Source of the DNA: Pseudoips prasinana
Taxonomy: Eukaryota; Arthropoda; Insecta; Lepidoptera; Nolidae
Direction: 5' to 3'
NCBI GenBank assembly: GCA_951640165.1
Contig: OX621252.1
Coordinates: 22,217,934 to 22,281,933, forward strand
Length of the DNA stretch: 64,000 nt
Both the position numbers and the translations under genes were made by a program. Below are positions 12,211 through 21,700 of the stretch, piece by piece. The first letter of the stretch is position 1. Each line of letters opens with the position of its first letter. The notes under the pieces were generated by a model. It saw nothing but the letters and a program-made list of their open reading frames with translations, did no database searches and was not told where the DNA came from.

Positions 12211-12462
12211 CACGCATTCTCACGCTCTCTGACTGTTCTTTGCGTAACTTTTTTTTTATTTCTACACCAGTTTTAGACTTATCTTCCATACTAAATTCTC
12301 TTGACAATTCTGAAATCGATCGAGGGACGTGCGGTCATTTTTTAAATGACGTCTTTACGACGAAATACGAAGAAATTAGCTTAGGAAGCTTTCACTGCTT
12401 CACCGGACAATAGCAGCGAGCATGGGCTCAATCCGTCTAATGATATAAAAACTATAACCTAA

Positions 12463-12758
12463 CTAGCTGTGCCATCATAATCATATAAATTATCACAGCT
12501 CCGCCCCCGTAGGTGATAGCGTGATAATATGTAGCCTATATGTATATTGACCCGACCTCTTAGTAAAATTCATGCAAAATTTGAAGTAAATCCATGCATT
12601 ACTTTTCGAGTTTAGCCCGGACATACATACAGACAAACAGACAAAAATTCTAAAAACTATATTTTTGGCTTCGATATCGATTGTAAATCACGCCCCAAGT
12701 ATCCTTTTTAAAAAATATTCAATATACAGTTTTGACTTTCCTACGATTTTATTATGTG
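12463..12758 (-). mobile_element. Helitron-like element (long form)
   Basis: The 3' terminus (cacagCTAG on the minus strand) is at 12463. The body shares cctacgattttattatgtg, ggcttcgatatcgattg and cgctatcacctacgg blocks with copies at 13469, 52903 and 54976. The gcggggca hairpin region is damaged. Non-autonomous, about 300 bp. Confidence 0.6.
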
Positions 12759-12759
12759 C

Positions 12760-13110
12760 CAGAGGACACCCCATTTATGGTTTGAACTTCGAATCTGGGT
12801 GGTTACCGACGTGGTGACGAGATATGTAAACATTAACTTATACGCGATAAGGCAAGTCTCTCGTCCGATTTGATCTTGAATTGATCGAGGGCCCTTCACC
12901 GATACAAATGTAAACGAAGGTCATGGAGGACGAGGCATGGTATTGACGTGGACTTCGCCGTCGTACTGCTGTGTCGTCAAAGGACCCAAAGGGGGTGCAA
13001 CCCGGTGCTGAATTACTTAGTTCGTAATATTATTTACAAGATAGCGTAAGTTAACTCACCTTTATAAAGCGAAGTAGTCTAGTTCACTGCCTTTGCGTAA
13101 TAAAGTCGTC
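12760..13110. other. Unique DNA, nothing recognised
   Basis: Relatively GC-rich at 12890-13010 but no frame or repeat match was supported. Confidence 0.3.
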
Positions 13111-13114
13111 TTTT

Positions 13115-13466
13115 GACGGGCCGGTTGGCGTGGCTGGTAGTAGCTTTTTCACGCCGCAGGTCATGGGTTCGATTGCTACCCAGGGCCTCTACCGGCTAAG
13201 TCGCCAAATATCGATTTCTTAAATGGCGTTCAAATAAATAAAGGTTAAAAATGACTTAATCAATCGTTACATCGGCTTCAACGTTGACAATCAATTCCGG
13301 ACCATGTGGTCATGGAAGCCGATTTATCGATTGATTGAGTTATTTTTAACCTTTATTTATTCGTGAAAACGATGTTCGGCGACTTAGCCGGTAGAGCCCC
13401 AGGACAGATATATTTGAGCATGAACATGTCTGTTTGTCTTGAGTCTGGGTGTAGGTAATTTATACA
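13115..13466 (+). mobile_element. SINE family A split by a MITE
   Basis: The head (gacgggccggttggcgtggc, B box gggttcgattgctacccagg) stops at 13184 and resumes at 13398 with cccaggacagatatatttg and the normal body. The 213-bp insert is the foldback MITE. The SINE 3' module is missing; a Helitron-like copy begins at about 13469. Confidence 0.75.
13185..13397. mobile_element. Foldback MITE nested in a SINE
   Basis: Terminal inverted repeats CTCTACCGGCTAAGTCGCC and GGCGACTTAGCCGGTAGAG are perfect. Arms continue inward almost to the centre (aaggttaaaaatgacttaat pairs with gagttatttttaaccttt). The sequence cccagg is duplicated on both sides (13179-13184, 13398-13403), which proves insertion into the older SINE. 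There is no coding capacity. Confidence 0.85.
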
Positions 13467-13468
13467 TA

Positions 13469-13774
13469 TAATAAAATCGTAGGAAAGTCAAAACTACACA
13501 TTGAATATTTTTAAAACGATACTTGATGCGTGATCTACAATAGATATCGAAGACAAAAATATAGTTTTTAGAATATTTGTCTGTTTATCAGTTTGTCTGT
13601 ATGTATGCAGACAAACAGATATGGATTTACATGGATTTACTTCAAATTTTGCATGAATATTACAAAGAGGTCGGGTCAACAAATAGGCCACATATTATGA
13701 CGCTATCACCTACGGGGGAGGAGCTGTGATAATTTATAAAATTTAACGCGGGTAAAACCGCGGGGCACAGCTAG
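13469..13774 (+). mobile_element. Helitron-like element (long form)
   Basis: Starts ataataaaatcgtaggaaag, carries tatcacctacgggggagga, and ends GCGGGTAAAACCGC, then GGGGCACAGCTAG before T. The terminal hairpin GCGG/CCGC and CTAG end are intact. Confidence 0.7.
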
Positions 13775-15380
13775 TATGTACTATATCGGTTATGAATTTA
13801 AGTTCTGCTTAGTTTGGGATCAGATAGTATTAAGTATCTGATATTTTTTTAACCAAAGTGCAATTAACCTTGCAGCGAGAGTCACTTTTCACGTCCGCAA
13901 TAAGTACCTACTACCCGTAAAAAGGCAGCCTAATGCTACCAAGGTAGGTACTTTTTCAGGGAACAAACACACTATCATTAACAAACCTTAAAACCAGTGA
14001 AAAACAAACGTACACGTCACAAAGCACACAGGCACACACAGATTATCAGTTTCAGAGACAAATTACACAAGTGGTGTTAGCCCACCGAAAGCGCTTCATA
14101 TATAAATATTATGTTTATATATTGATAGAGCAGAGCGTTTGACAAACAAAACAGTGTACGGTGACAATATTAACTCTAGTTATCGTCCGCGGGTGAACCC
14201 GCTTCAAGGTCAGGTTCAAGGTCACCATTTACATTGACATTGTCAATATTTTGATATGTTTTTGAGTTGACGCCTTTGGAAATTTGTGGGAATTAGGATG
14301 AGTTAGGGTTGGTTGAGGTGTGAGGTTTTCTATTTACAGTCGACTTGTAAGGTCGGCTTGTAATTAGAAACTTGGTGAGTTTATTTTAACTGAGGTCAAA
14401 GGTGTATTTAGTAGGTCAAGAAAAACTGCAAAGCGTGTCAGTTTGCTGAGTTGAGACGTGAGCCGAGTGATATGATGTGACAAGTAAGTTTGAATCGTGA
14501 TGTCTTGCAAAGGAGGCGCTGTAATCGATAGATTGAACGTTTCACCTTATTTTGACTTATGTTAACTAATGATACAAAAAGAGGTTATTTGATATTTTCA
14601 TAGCAGAGTTTGAACCTTGATAACTATTATCTTGTCAATGAGACTGAGGCTGCAATTAACAGATTAGAAAAGAAGATTACACGCTTTACCTTCTTTTCTT
14701 TTTTTGACAAAGAGAGTAATTCTAATATTTAAGGCTACCTATGATGCCACATAGGTCCGACTTTCATACAGTTTAACTTATATCACAGTTAGTTTGATTG
14801 AGATGGTTCTAAGTTATGTTTAGAAACCAATCAACGATTATACATGACAAGACAGACAAGACGATTATAAAGTTACATTTCTGTATCTGGTATCGGAGTA
14901 TTTTGAGACTTAATTTATCCTTTCAAATGTCCAATCCCTTACCAAACTAAGAAATTAATATGTTTTCTTGATAATTGAAAGAGAATACATGATGCTAATG
15001 TCTTCTAAGTTTAACATCAAATGACAGCAGTCAGCAACACTTTCACGATCTCGGCTTGACACATGCTTTAGCTACTTACTATAGCAAATGTGTTTGTACA
15101 AGTCTGTCGAAAAACAAACTACTAAAGTACTATATCCTTGTTATTATACTTACCGAGTTTAGAATTGAAAGTGACGCACATGGTGAGTATGTGCGTCAGT
15201 GGTAATATTTAACATTTTGCTCAAAAATATTCTGAAGCGGCGGTTTTTTCCACCAAAGAGCCTACATGTTATGTATTTTCTAGTTGGTAAGGACCACTGC
15301 TCTTTGCAATTACTTTGCTGGCAAATATAATGTTTGTTTGCGTCAATATTGAATATTTGATTGATTTGAATAATAATATG
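13775..15380. other. Unique DNA with possible nuclear-receptor sites
   Basis: No coding frame is supported. Two TCAAGGTCA motifs occur at 14204-14212 and 14216-14224. Confidence 0.4.
14204..14224 (+). promoter_or_regulatory. Tandem FTZ-F1-type nuclear receptor sites
   Basis: TCAAGGTCA appears twice, 12 bp apart start to start and so on nearly the same helix face. This is the monomer site consensus (YCAAGGYCR) of FTZ-F1/HR39 and ERR-type orphan receptors. Function is inferred from motif only. Confidence 0.4.
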
Positions 15381-15382
15381 AC

Positions 15383-15459
15383 AAATACTAAAGTCTTATA
15401 ATGCTAAGGAAAAGTTGCGGAGGTCAACTTTTCTGTAGCATTATAAGACTTTAGTATTT
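15383..15459. repeat. Hairpin with 35-bp arms
   Basis: Left arm 15383-15417 and right arm 15425-15459 are complementary with two mismatches around a 7-base loop. No target duplication or transposon end is apparent. Confidence 0.75.
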
Positions 15460-15519
15460 TGCAATACCTTGTACCTTTTGACTTAGAAGTTTTAATCAGT
15501 CACTAATTACTAATCAAGA

Positions 15520-15770
15520 AGAATTGGTGTGGTTGGTAGATACGCTGCCTTTTACGCTGCAGGTCGTGGGTTCGATTCCCACCCGGGACAGATATTTGTG
15601 TGCATGAACATGTCTGTTGGTACTGAGTGTGGTTTTAAATTATCTATGTAAGTATGTATTTACAAAAGAAAAATTGTATATCAGTTATCTGGTTTCCATA
15701 GTACAAGCTCTGCTTAGTTTGGGATCAGCTGACCGTGTGCGAATAATGTCCCAAGATATTATGATTATTT
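15520..15770 (+). mobile_element. tRNA-derived SINE, family A
   Basis: A box tggttggtaga, B box gggttcgattcccacccggg, body and 3' module (gtcccaagatattatgatta). The first about 15 head bases are missing. Confidence 0.75.
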
Positions 15771-15808
15771 ATGTTTAGCTACGGGAGTGATCAAAGAAAT
15801 AACATGCA

Positions 15809-15935
15809 TATCATCATCAACATCATCCTATCAGCCGAAAGAATTCCACTGATGGACAAAGGCATACCCCGAGGATCTTCACAATGGCTGGTTTGCGCTG
15901 CCCGCATCCAGCGAAGTCCATGCTTAGCATGTATA
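15809..15935 (-). mobile_element. RTE-like 3' end fragment
   Basis: The (ATC)n tail, then tatcagccgaaagaattcca and ggatcttcacaatggctgg, match reverse RTE-like copies. Confidence 0.55.
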
Positions 15936-16299
15936 ACTTGGGATATTAAGGTAATTTTTTCGATTCCCGGTTCTGATTAAACAATGTATGGACATATTTT
16001 GGGTCTCTGTAGGAGTTAATATTATAAAATATTTTAAGAACATTTACAACTTGGCAAGGAGTTTGGCAGAAGTATGTATTTTTAATGTTAATCTGTTGAT
16101 CATTCATATATTGCACAAACTAATTGAAAAAGTACCTACCTACTATTTCGTATTTGAAGAGCATTAAATAGGAAAGAGACACCAATAAGTGTTGTAATTT
16201 TGTAGGACTTGTATTATTTAGCATAATAGCCAGTGCCCTATTAACAAATAACTTATTATTTCCTTTTTATGTACCTATATTATTAGTACATATTATATT

Positions 16300-16480
16300 C
16301 GGAAGATGAACCGGAAGATGCATCGTGGGCAGACCCCGTACAAGACGGACGGGTCATCTTGTGCAGGTCGCTGGAAACCGCTGGATGCGAATAGCGCAAG
16401 ACCGGCAATTGTGGAGATCTGTTGAGAGGGCTTTGTCCAGCTGTGGACGTCTTTCGGCTGATATGATGATGATGATGACG
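16300..16480 (+). pseudogene. RTE-like retroelement ORF C terminus and 3' tail
   Basis: The frame from 16325 reads through VAGNRWMRIAQDRQLWRS, the conserved end of RTE-clade ORFs in which aromatic and DR-LW residues recur. It is followed by ctttcggctgatatg and (ATG)n. Only the last about 60 codons remain, and the aggcctttg block is altered to agggctttg. Confidence 0.65.
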
Positions 16481-16768
16481 ATATTTGGGTTTAGAAGCAA
16501 ATTTGAATAACGAAAAGGCATTGTCTATTTAATTTTCCCCAGCACCAAGAATGGTATGTAGGCAACACAATAAATAAATATCCTTGTTGATCACAAACGT
16601 GTGAATTGCGCAAATCGCAGAGAAAACACTTATATACTGTAATAAGTCCTAACTATCGATATTATCACTATACATACTTACATATTTAATTTATCAAGGC
16701 AAACTCCTTGGATTACATTGGTTGTTACCAAATATTTTCCGTGCAAGCGTTGTGTGTGCCGTGTACAT

Positions 16769-17018
16769 AGTCAAACATTAAAATCAGTTAAAAGGTTTTT
16801 TAAAAATAAAAGATTTGATTAAGTGCTGCCGATTTGGAGGCTAGCTGTATAATGAATAAAAATCTTATTAACTAACGCCTTCAAGGGGCGACAAAACATA
16901 TCATATATCGTCGGGAACAATATTCTAAGAACCGCGTCCGGTGGCAATGCTGAGCCATCGATAACGGTCACGTAGCATGTATTAATCCAAAACAGATGAC
17001 GTGACAGGATGCATAACT
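16769..17018 (-). repeat. 3' LTR of errantivirus
   Basis: This is the downstream 250-bp LTR, identical by eye to 24303-24552. The last 11 codons and the stop of env lie inside it (16982-17014), so the U3 part is both regulatory and coding in the provirus. AATAAG, a variant of the polyadenylation hexamer, occurs in the second half on the element strand; no AATAAA was noticed. Confidence 0.95.
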
Positions 17019-18736
17019 CCTCCCTCCTCAAGAGCGAAATTATCGGGTTGTTCTTTTTTAATAACTTTCCGATGATTTCGCGAATACAAAATGATTTTAT
17101 TACGTAAAATATATGATAAAGATAAAAGTATACAAGACAAAACTAGGAATAATGTTACATAAACTAAAACTACACTGATGTTAGAGTCTGTTTGGTAGAA
17201 ATCACCATTTGGTAATTCACTTTCCTTCAATACACTTGACATATATTTCACTTCGTCTAAGTTCACACCTCTCATGTTAAGTACACGTGCACCGGATAGT
17301 GTCGGCAGCATGCTCGCAGGTAACTGTGGCAGGTTCACAACTGGAATTTGCTCTACAACTTCATTTTCGATGAGAATTTGTTTGTGACGAATTTTCATTT
17401 GTTGTATCTCAATATCACATGGCTCATCGAGGGTCATAATGTAAGTTCCGAAGACAGGGTGCATACTGACATCATTATTACAGGTTATGACTAGGGTAGT
17501 TTTAATCCTCGTGAATAGTATCCAGCTCGTAGCTGTTAAACGTTGCATTCTTACATCCTCGATATTAATCTGGTGTTGCTTACATTGTGTAAAATTTTCC
17601 TCAAACTTTAAAAGTTGTTCAATACAGGTGGACTCAGGATATGGTGTTAAGTTTTCTTCAGTGCATAAGAATTGGTTTCTTACAGCCAGCGAGGTGCATG
17701 GTTTCACGATCGGCAGATGTTTCATCCCCCTTGCCAAAAGGTTAGGGTATTTGGGAAATATGGAAACGGTTTTATTTTCTGATTGACGGAAAATCGGTAA
17801 AGAATAGACTTTAAAATAGTTATATGTATTGTTATCTGTAAGTGGAACCTCTAGTATGAACGTAATCTGGTTTTGCTTTATATAGGTTTTTACATTAAAG
17901 GTTTCTTCCAATTTTACTAGATTATCCTCGGTAGCGGGATATATCAAGTTTTCAGTTATAGATATTAATTTTAAGTGTTCCAGTAATTCAGTGGAGTTAA
18001 TGATGCTCTGATGTAGCACAGATATTTTACTAAATGCAAGAGCGGTCTCTATCTCTCCTAGTTTTATAAAGATAGTACGAAAATTGCTAACGAACACATT
18101 AAACAAACTTATAATATATGCACTATAATTCCACTGATTACTTTTAGACACTAATTCAGCTAACGTAGTTTCAACAGCCTTAATTCTTTGATCTAAGACG
18201 ATAGAATTTTGGTTTATAACTTCGGTTGAATTAATAAAACTGTCAAGCATTTGAGAAACTATAGTTAATTTTCTTTTAACAATCATTTGATTGTGAGTAA
18301 GTTCGGACGTTATTTTATCATACCGTAGCGCATCGTCATGGTCTAGGTTTCCAGTGATAACTTTTATGAGGGAACCTAACGGGTTTATAATGCCTCTTTT
18401 TGTACGGTATTGTGGTACTAATTGTGAATATTTCTGTGTGGTTATTTTACGTACGTAATCAACATGTGCTACCATAGTTATGAGATAAGGTGGATATGAC
18501 CCATTTCTCTTAATCATATTGCTAAACTCGTTATACTTAAATATTACGAATTGTAAGTCGTCCTGAATTCTATCCAAGTTAAGAACCTTAATAATAGTCC
18601 AATAGTCTGTTTGGAGATAGGCCTGGCCTTCTTTAACAGGAAGGATTCCGGGGTTTTCTTCAAGGGATTGCAGTTGAAGGGCCAGCACCGGCATCGCTAT
18701 CGTCAACGCGCACCACCTGCGGAGGGCGTTTAACAT
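16982..18736 (-). CDS. env: Errantivirus envelope glycoprotein (F-type fusion protein)
   Basis: Membrane fusion glycoprotein of 584 residues, related by layout to gypsy Env and baculovirus F proteins. Visible features: a hydrophobic N-terminal signal at about 1-22; a furin-type site RTKR at 111-114; a following fusion peptide GIINPLGSLIKVITGNLD at 115-132, which is the family hallmark; a heptad-like helical stretch at about 140-205; several N-x-S/T sites; a transmembrane anchor at about 520-544; and a cytoplasmic tail of about 40 residues. The ATG at 18736 lies inside the end of pol, so a spliced mRNA is expected. The frame crosses the polypurine tract and ends within the 3' LTR; residues 574-584 are LTR-encoded. 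No inactivating change is seen. Whether it makes infectious particles cannot be told from sequence. Confidence 0.94.
   Translation of the reverse strand: MLNALRRWCALTIAMPVLALQLQSLEENPGILPVKEGQAYLQTDYWTIIKVLNLDRIQDDLQFVIFKYNEFSNMIKRNGSYPPYLITMVAHVDYVRKITTQKYSQLVPQYRTKRGIINPLGSLIKVITGNLDHDDALRYDKITSELTHNQMIVKRKLTIVSQMLDSFINSTEVINQNSIVLDQRIKAVETTLAELVSKSNQWNYSAYIISLFNVFVSNFRTIFIKLGEIETALAFSKISVLHQSIINSTELLEHLKLISITENLIYPATEDNLVKLEETFNVKTYIKQNQITFILEVPLTDNNTYNYFKVYSLPIFRQSENKTVSIFPKYPNLLARGMKHLPIVKPCTSLAVRNQFLCTEENLTPYPESTCIEQLLKFEENFTQCKQHQINIEDVRMQRLTATSWILFTRIKTTLVITCNNDVSMHPVFGTYIMTLDEPCDIEIQQMKIRHKQILIENEVVEQIPVVNLPQLPASMLPTLSGARVLNMRGVNLDEVKYMSSVLKESELPNGDFYQTDSNISVVLVYVTLFLVLSCILLSLSYILRNKIILYSRNHRKVIKKEQPDNFALEEGGVMHPVTSSVLD
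17019..17029 (-). promoter_or_regulatory. Polypurine tract priming plus-strand DNA
   Basis: On the element strand GAGGAGGGAGG abuts the 3' LTR, the expected place and composition for the plus-strand primer of reverse transcription. It is also coding sequence for the acidic Glu-Glu-Gly-Gly part of the Env tail. Confidence 0.85.
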
Positions 18737-21700
18737 TTTTAATAGGGACTTTAGTCTTTCTTTGACCTACCTCTATGGGTACTATATTTCGGGTGACTTT
18801 ACCAATAATTTTCGCTTTGGTGTATCGCGGCTTATCTTTGCTTTTTCTTTTATTGACATCCTTAGCATAAATTACCTTTCCTTCGGGAAGATCAATTTCA
18901 CCTTCACCTCCTCTCTTTTTCCTAATATTTTCTTTTATTTCTATCATTTTATCTGTTAGATATTTATATAAGAATTTTGTTCGCTTAGCGTGATCTCTTA
19001 CTAACTTTTGTACATACTGTTTCTCAAACTCTAGAGCAAAAGAACTATTTGAGTCTGTATGCCCAAATACGGTCTCAAATGGCGTTAATCCCGTAACAGA
19101 GTGTATTGCGTTATTGTAGGCCATAATAGAGTACATCATTACTGATGCCGCATCAGTACATCTTTCTTCATATTTGGCACATCTGTAAATTTCGTTTATA
19201 GTGGAATGTAACCTTTCGATAAGGCCCATCGAGTTAGGGTTATTAGGTGTGCCAATATGGAGTTCTATTTTATGTAAGTTTAAAAATTCTTTTAGTAATT
19301 CATTATTGAATTCACTTCCGGGGTCTGAACTTATCTTTTGGGGAATGCCATAAAAAGAGAAATATTTCATGAGTGCTCGCACTACTTCGGGTGTTGATCT
19401 ATTAGAAATTGGAATAGCCTGCCCTAATTTGCTGAATGCGTCGATGAGAGTTAAATAGTACTGTCCTTCAATTTGGAAAAGGTCAATAAATACTTCTTGA
19501 AATGGAGCGTCTTGAGTTTGGGTTAATTGTAGAAACGGTTTGATTGGTTTACGGTCATATTTCATTTTACGACAAATTTCGCAGGCATTTATTATAGCTG
19601 AAATGGTTTCTTGCATGTTTTGCCAAAAATAATTTCTACGTATGCGTCCTAGGGTTTCCTTTATACCTCGGTGACATGATTTTCCTTCGTGATATTTGAT
19701 TACTATGGCTCTCTGTTCTTTTTCATCTTCTACGTAAACAACTCGCTCAGTACACTCAAATAATTGGACAGTGTCTTTTCTAAATAACTCTATCACCTTG
19801 GTACTAAACTGTCGGCGATGCTCATTGTCTTCAAAATATATAAAATATTTGGTTTTTGGCCTAATATACTCTAATAAGAATCTTTTGACTAAATCAGGAT
19901 TGTTGATAGGTAAGAAAACTTCCAAAATCTTTTGCTTTTCACCTGAAAGATTTCGGACTTGCATTTCATTTCTCAACCACGTAAATACTAGAATTTGGTT
20001 AGGTTTAGTGTCAATCGCTTCCTGTAATATTGGTATACCAGATGACTCGACATCTATAGCAGAATGGATTGTATCAGATTTAGTTGTCACAGATGGCGAT
20101 CTAATAGGATACTCGGGTATTTTTACAGAATTTGTAACAGACATTTTATCCGAATCAGAAGATATTGAAATTGGACTTGCTGATATCGTAGCACTGGAAT
20201 CAGATACTGTTATCGTGGAGGAACTATTGCGTCTATCTCTAGGTTTTGCAGTTACCTTTTTCACGTTTTGTCTGTCTGAACCTTCCCTACGTTTTTGTTC
20301 TGTGTCGTCAATATTAACTTGCATTGATTGTCCCTCATCTTCCGAATGAGTTGCATTGATTTTAATCCGGGATAGGGCGTCAGCATTTAAATTTTGTTTC
20401 CCACTTTTGTATATTACTTTATAATCATAATCCTGAAGCCTTAAACGCCCACGAGTAAGCTTATTACTAGCGTCTTTTTGTGAATTAAGCCATGATAACG
20501 GTTTATGGTCTGTGTAGATACTAAATTTCTTGCCATAAAGGTAAGGACGAAAATGTTTGATCGCCCAGACTATTGCAAGACATTCCCGTTCGATAGTACT
20601 ATAGCGAGTTTCTGTATCGCTTAGGGTACGACTGGCATATGCCACCGGTTTATCACCTCCTATCGGTCCTTGCGACAATACGGCGCCTATAGCGACGTTA
20701 GATGCGTCTGTAGTCAAGATGAAAGGTTTTTCAAAGTCGGGGTATTGTAGAAGCGGTGCACTTGTCAGGAGTTCTTTACACTTATTGAAGGCATCTATAT
20801 AATTTTTATCTAAAACTATTTTGTTCCGCTTCTTGAGGCAAGAGGTCAACGGTTTAGTGGTATGAGCAAAGTCTTTGATAAATCGTCTGTAATAGCCAAT
20901 GAGTCCTAAGAAAGATTTAATTTCAGTAGTCGTTTTTGGTAAAGGGTAGTTTAAAACAGCAGCTATTTTATCGTCATTTGGTTTAAGTCCGTCTCTAGTA
21001 ATGGTATGACCAAGGTAAATGATTTCCTTTCGTAGAAATTCCGATTTGTCCAGTTGTAATTTTAAATTTGTCTGTCTAAGTCGGTCAAAGATAGTTCGTA
21101 GTTTTTGTACGTGTTCGTCTAAGCTGGATGAAAATATAATTACGTCATCTAAGTAAACCATGCAATGGAGGCCTTGCAGCCCTTTGAAAACGCTATCCAT
21201 TGTTCTTTGGAATGTCGCTGGGGCCGTTTTAAGTCCGAATGGCATTCTTAAAAATTCCCAATGTCCGTTCTGTGTACTAAATGCTGTCTTTTGTCTGTCC
21301 TCTACTTCAACTTCGATCTGATGGTATCCGCTCGCCAAATCAAGCGTAGTGAAGTAAAAACTCTTCCCTAGTTTGTCAAATAATTCAGTTATGTTCGGTA
21401 ATGGGTAACGGTCGTCAACAGTAATGTCGTTCAGTCGTCTATAGTCAACTACCATCCGCCATTTAGCCTCTCCCGATGCATCAGCTTTCTTGGGGACTAA
21501 GTGAACGGGTGAATTCCAGGGCGAGTGTGACTCCTGAATGACGTTTTCCTTAAGTAATTTTTCAGTTTGTCTATTAATCTCTTCTGCTTGTGTGGGGGCT
21601 TGTCTGTAAGGTCTTACGTAGATAGGATCTTCGTTTGTAGTACGAATTTTATGTTTAACCTGATTTGTGAAACTTAAGGGAATTTGGTCACAGTAGAATA

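Noticed and set aside
16819..17031. 70-codon minus-strand frame over the 3' LTR
   Set aside because: Lies in LTR and polypurine sequence in a different frame from env; no independent support.
19771..20349. 192-codon plus-strand frame
   Set aside because: Lies entirely antisense to pol (linker and integrase start) and has no domain features; a shadow frame.
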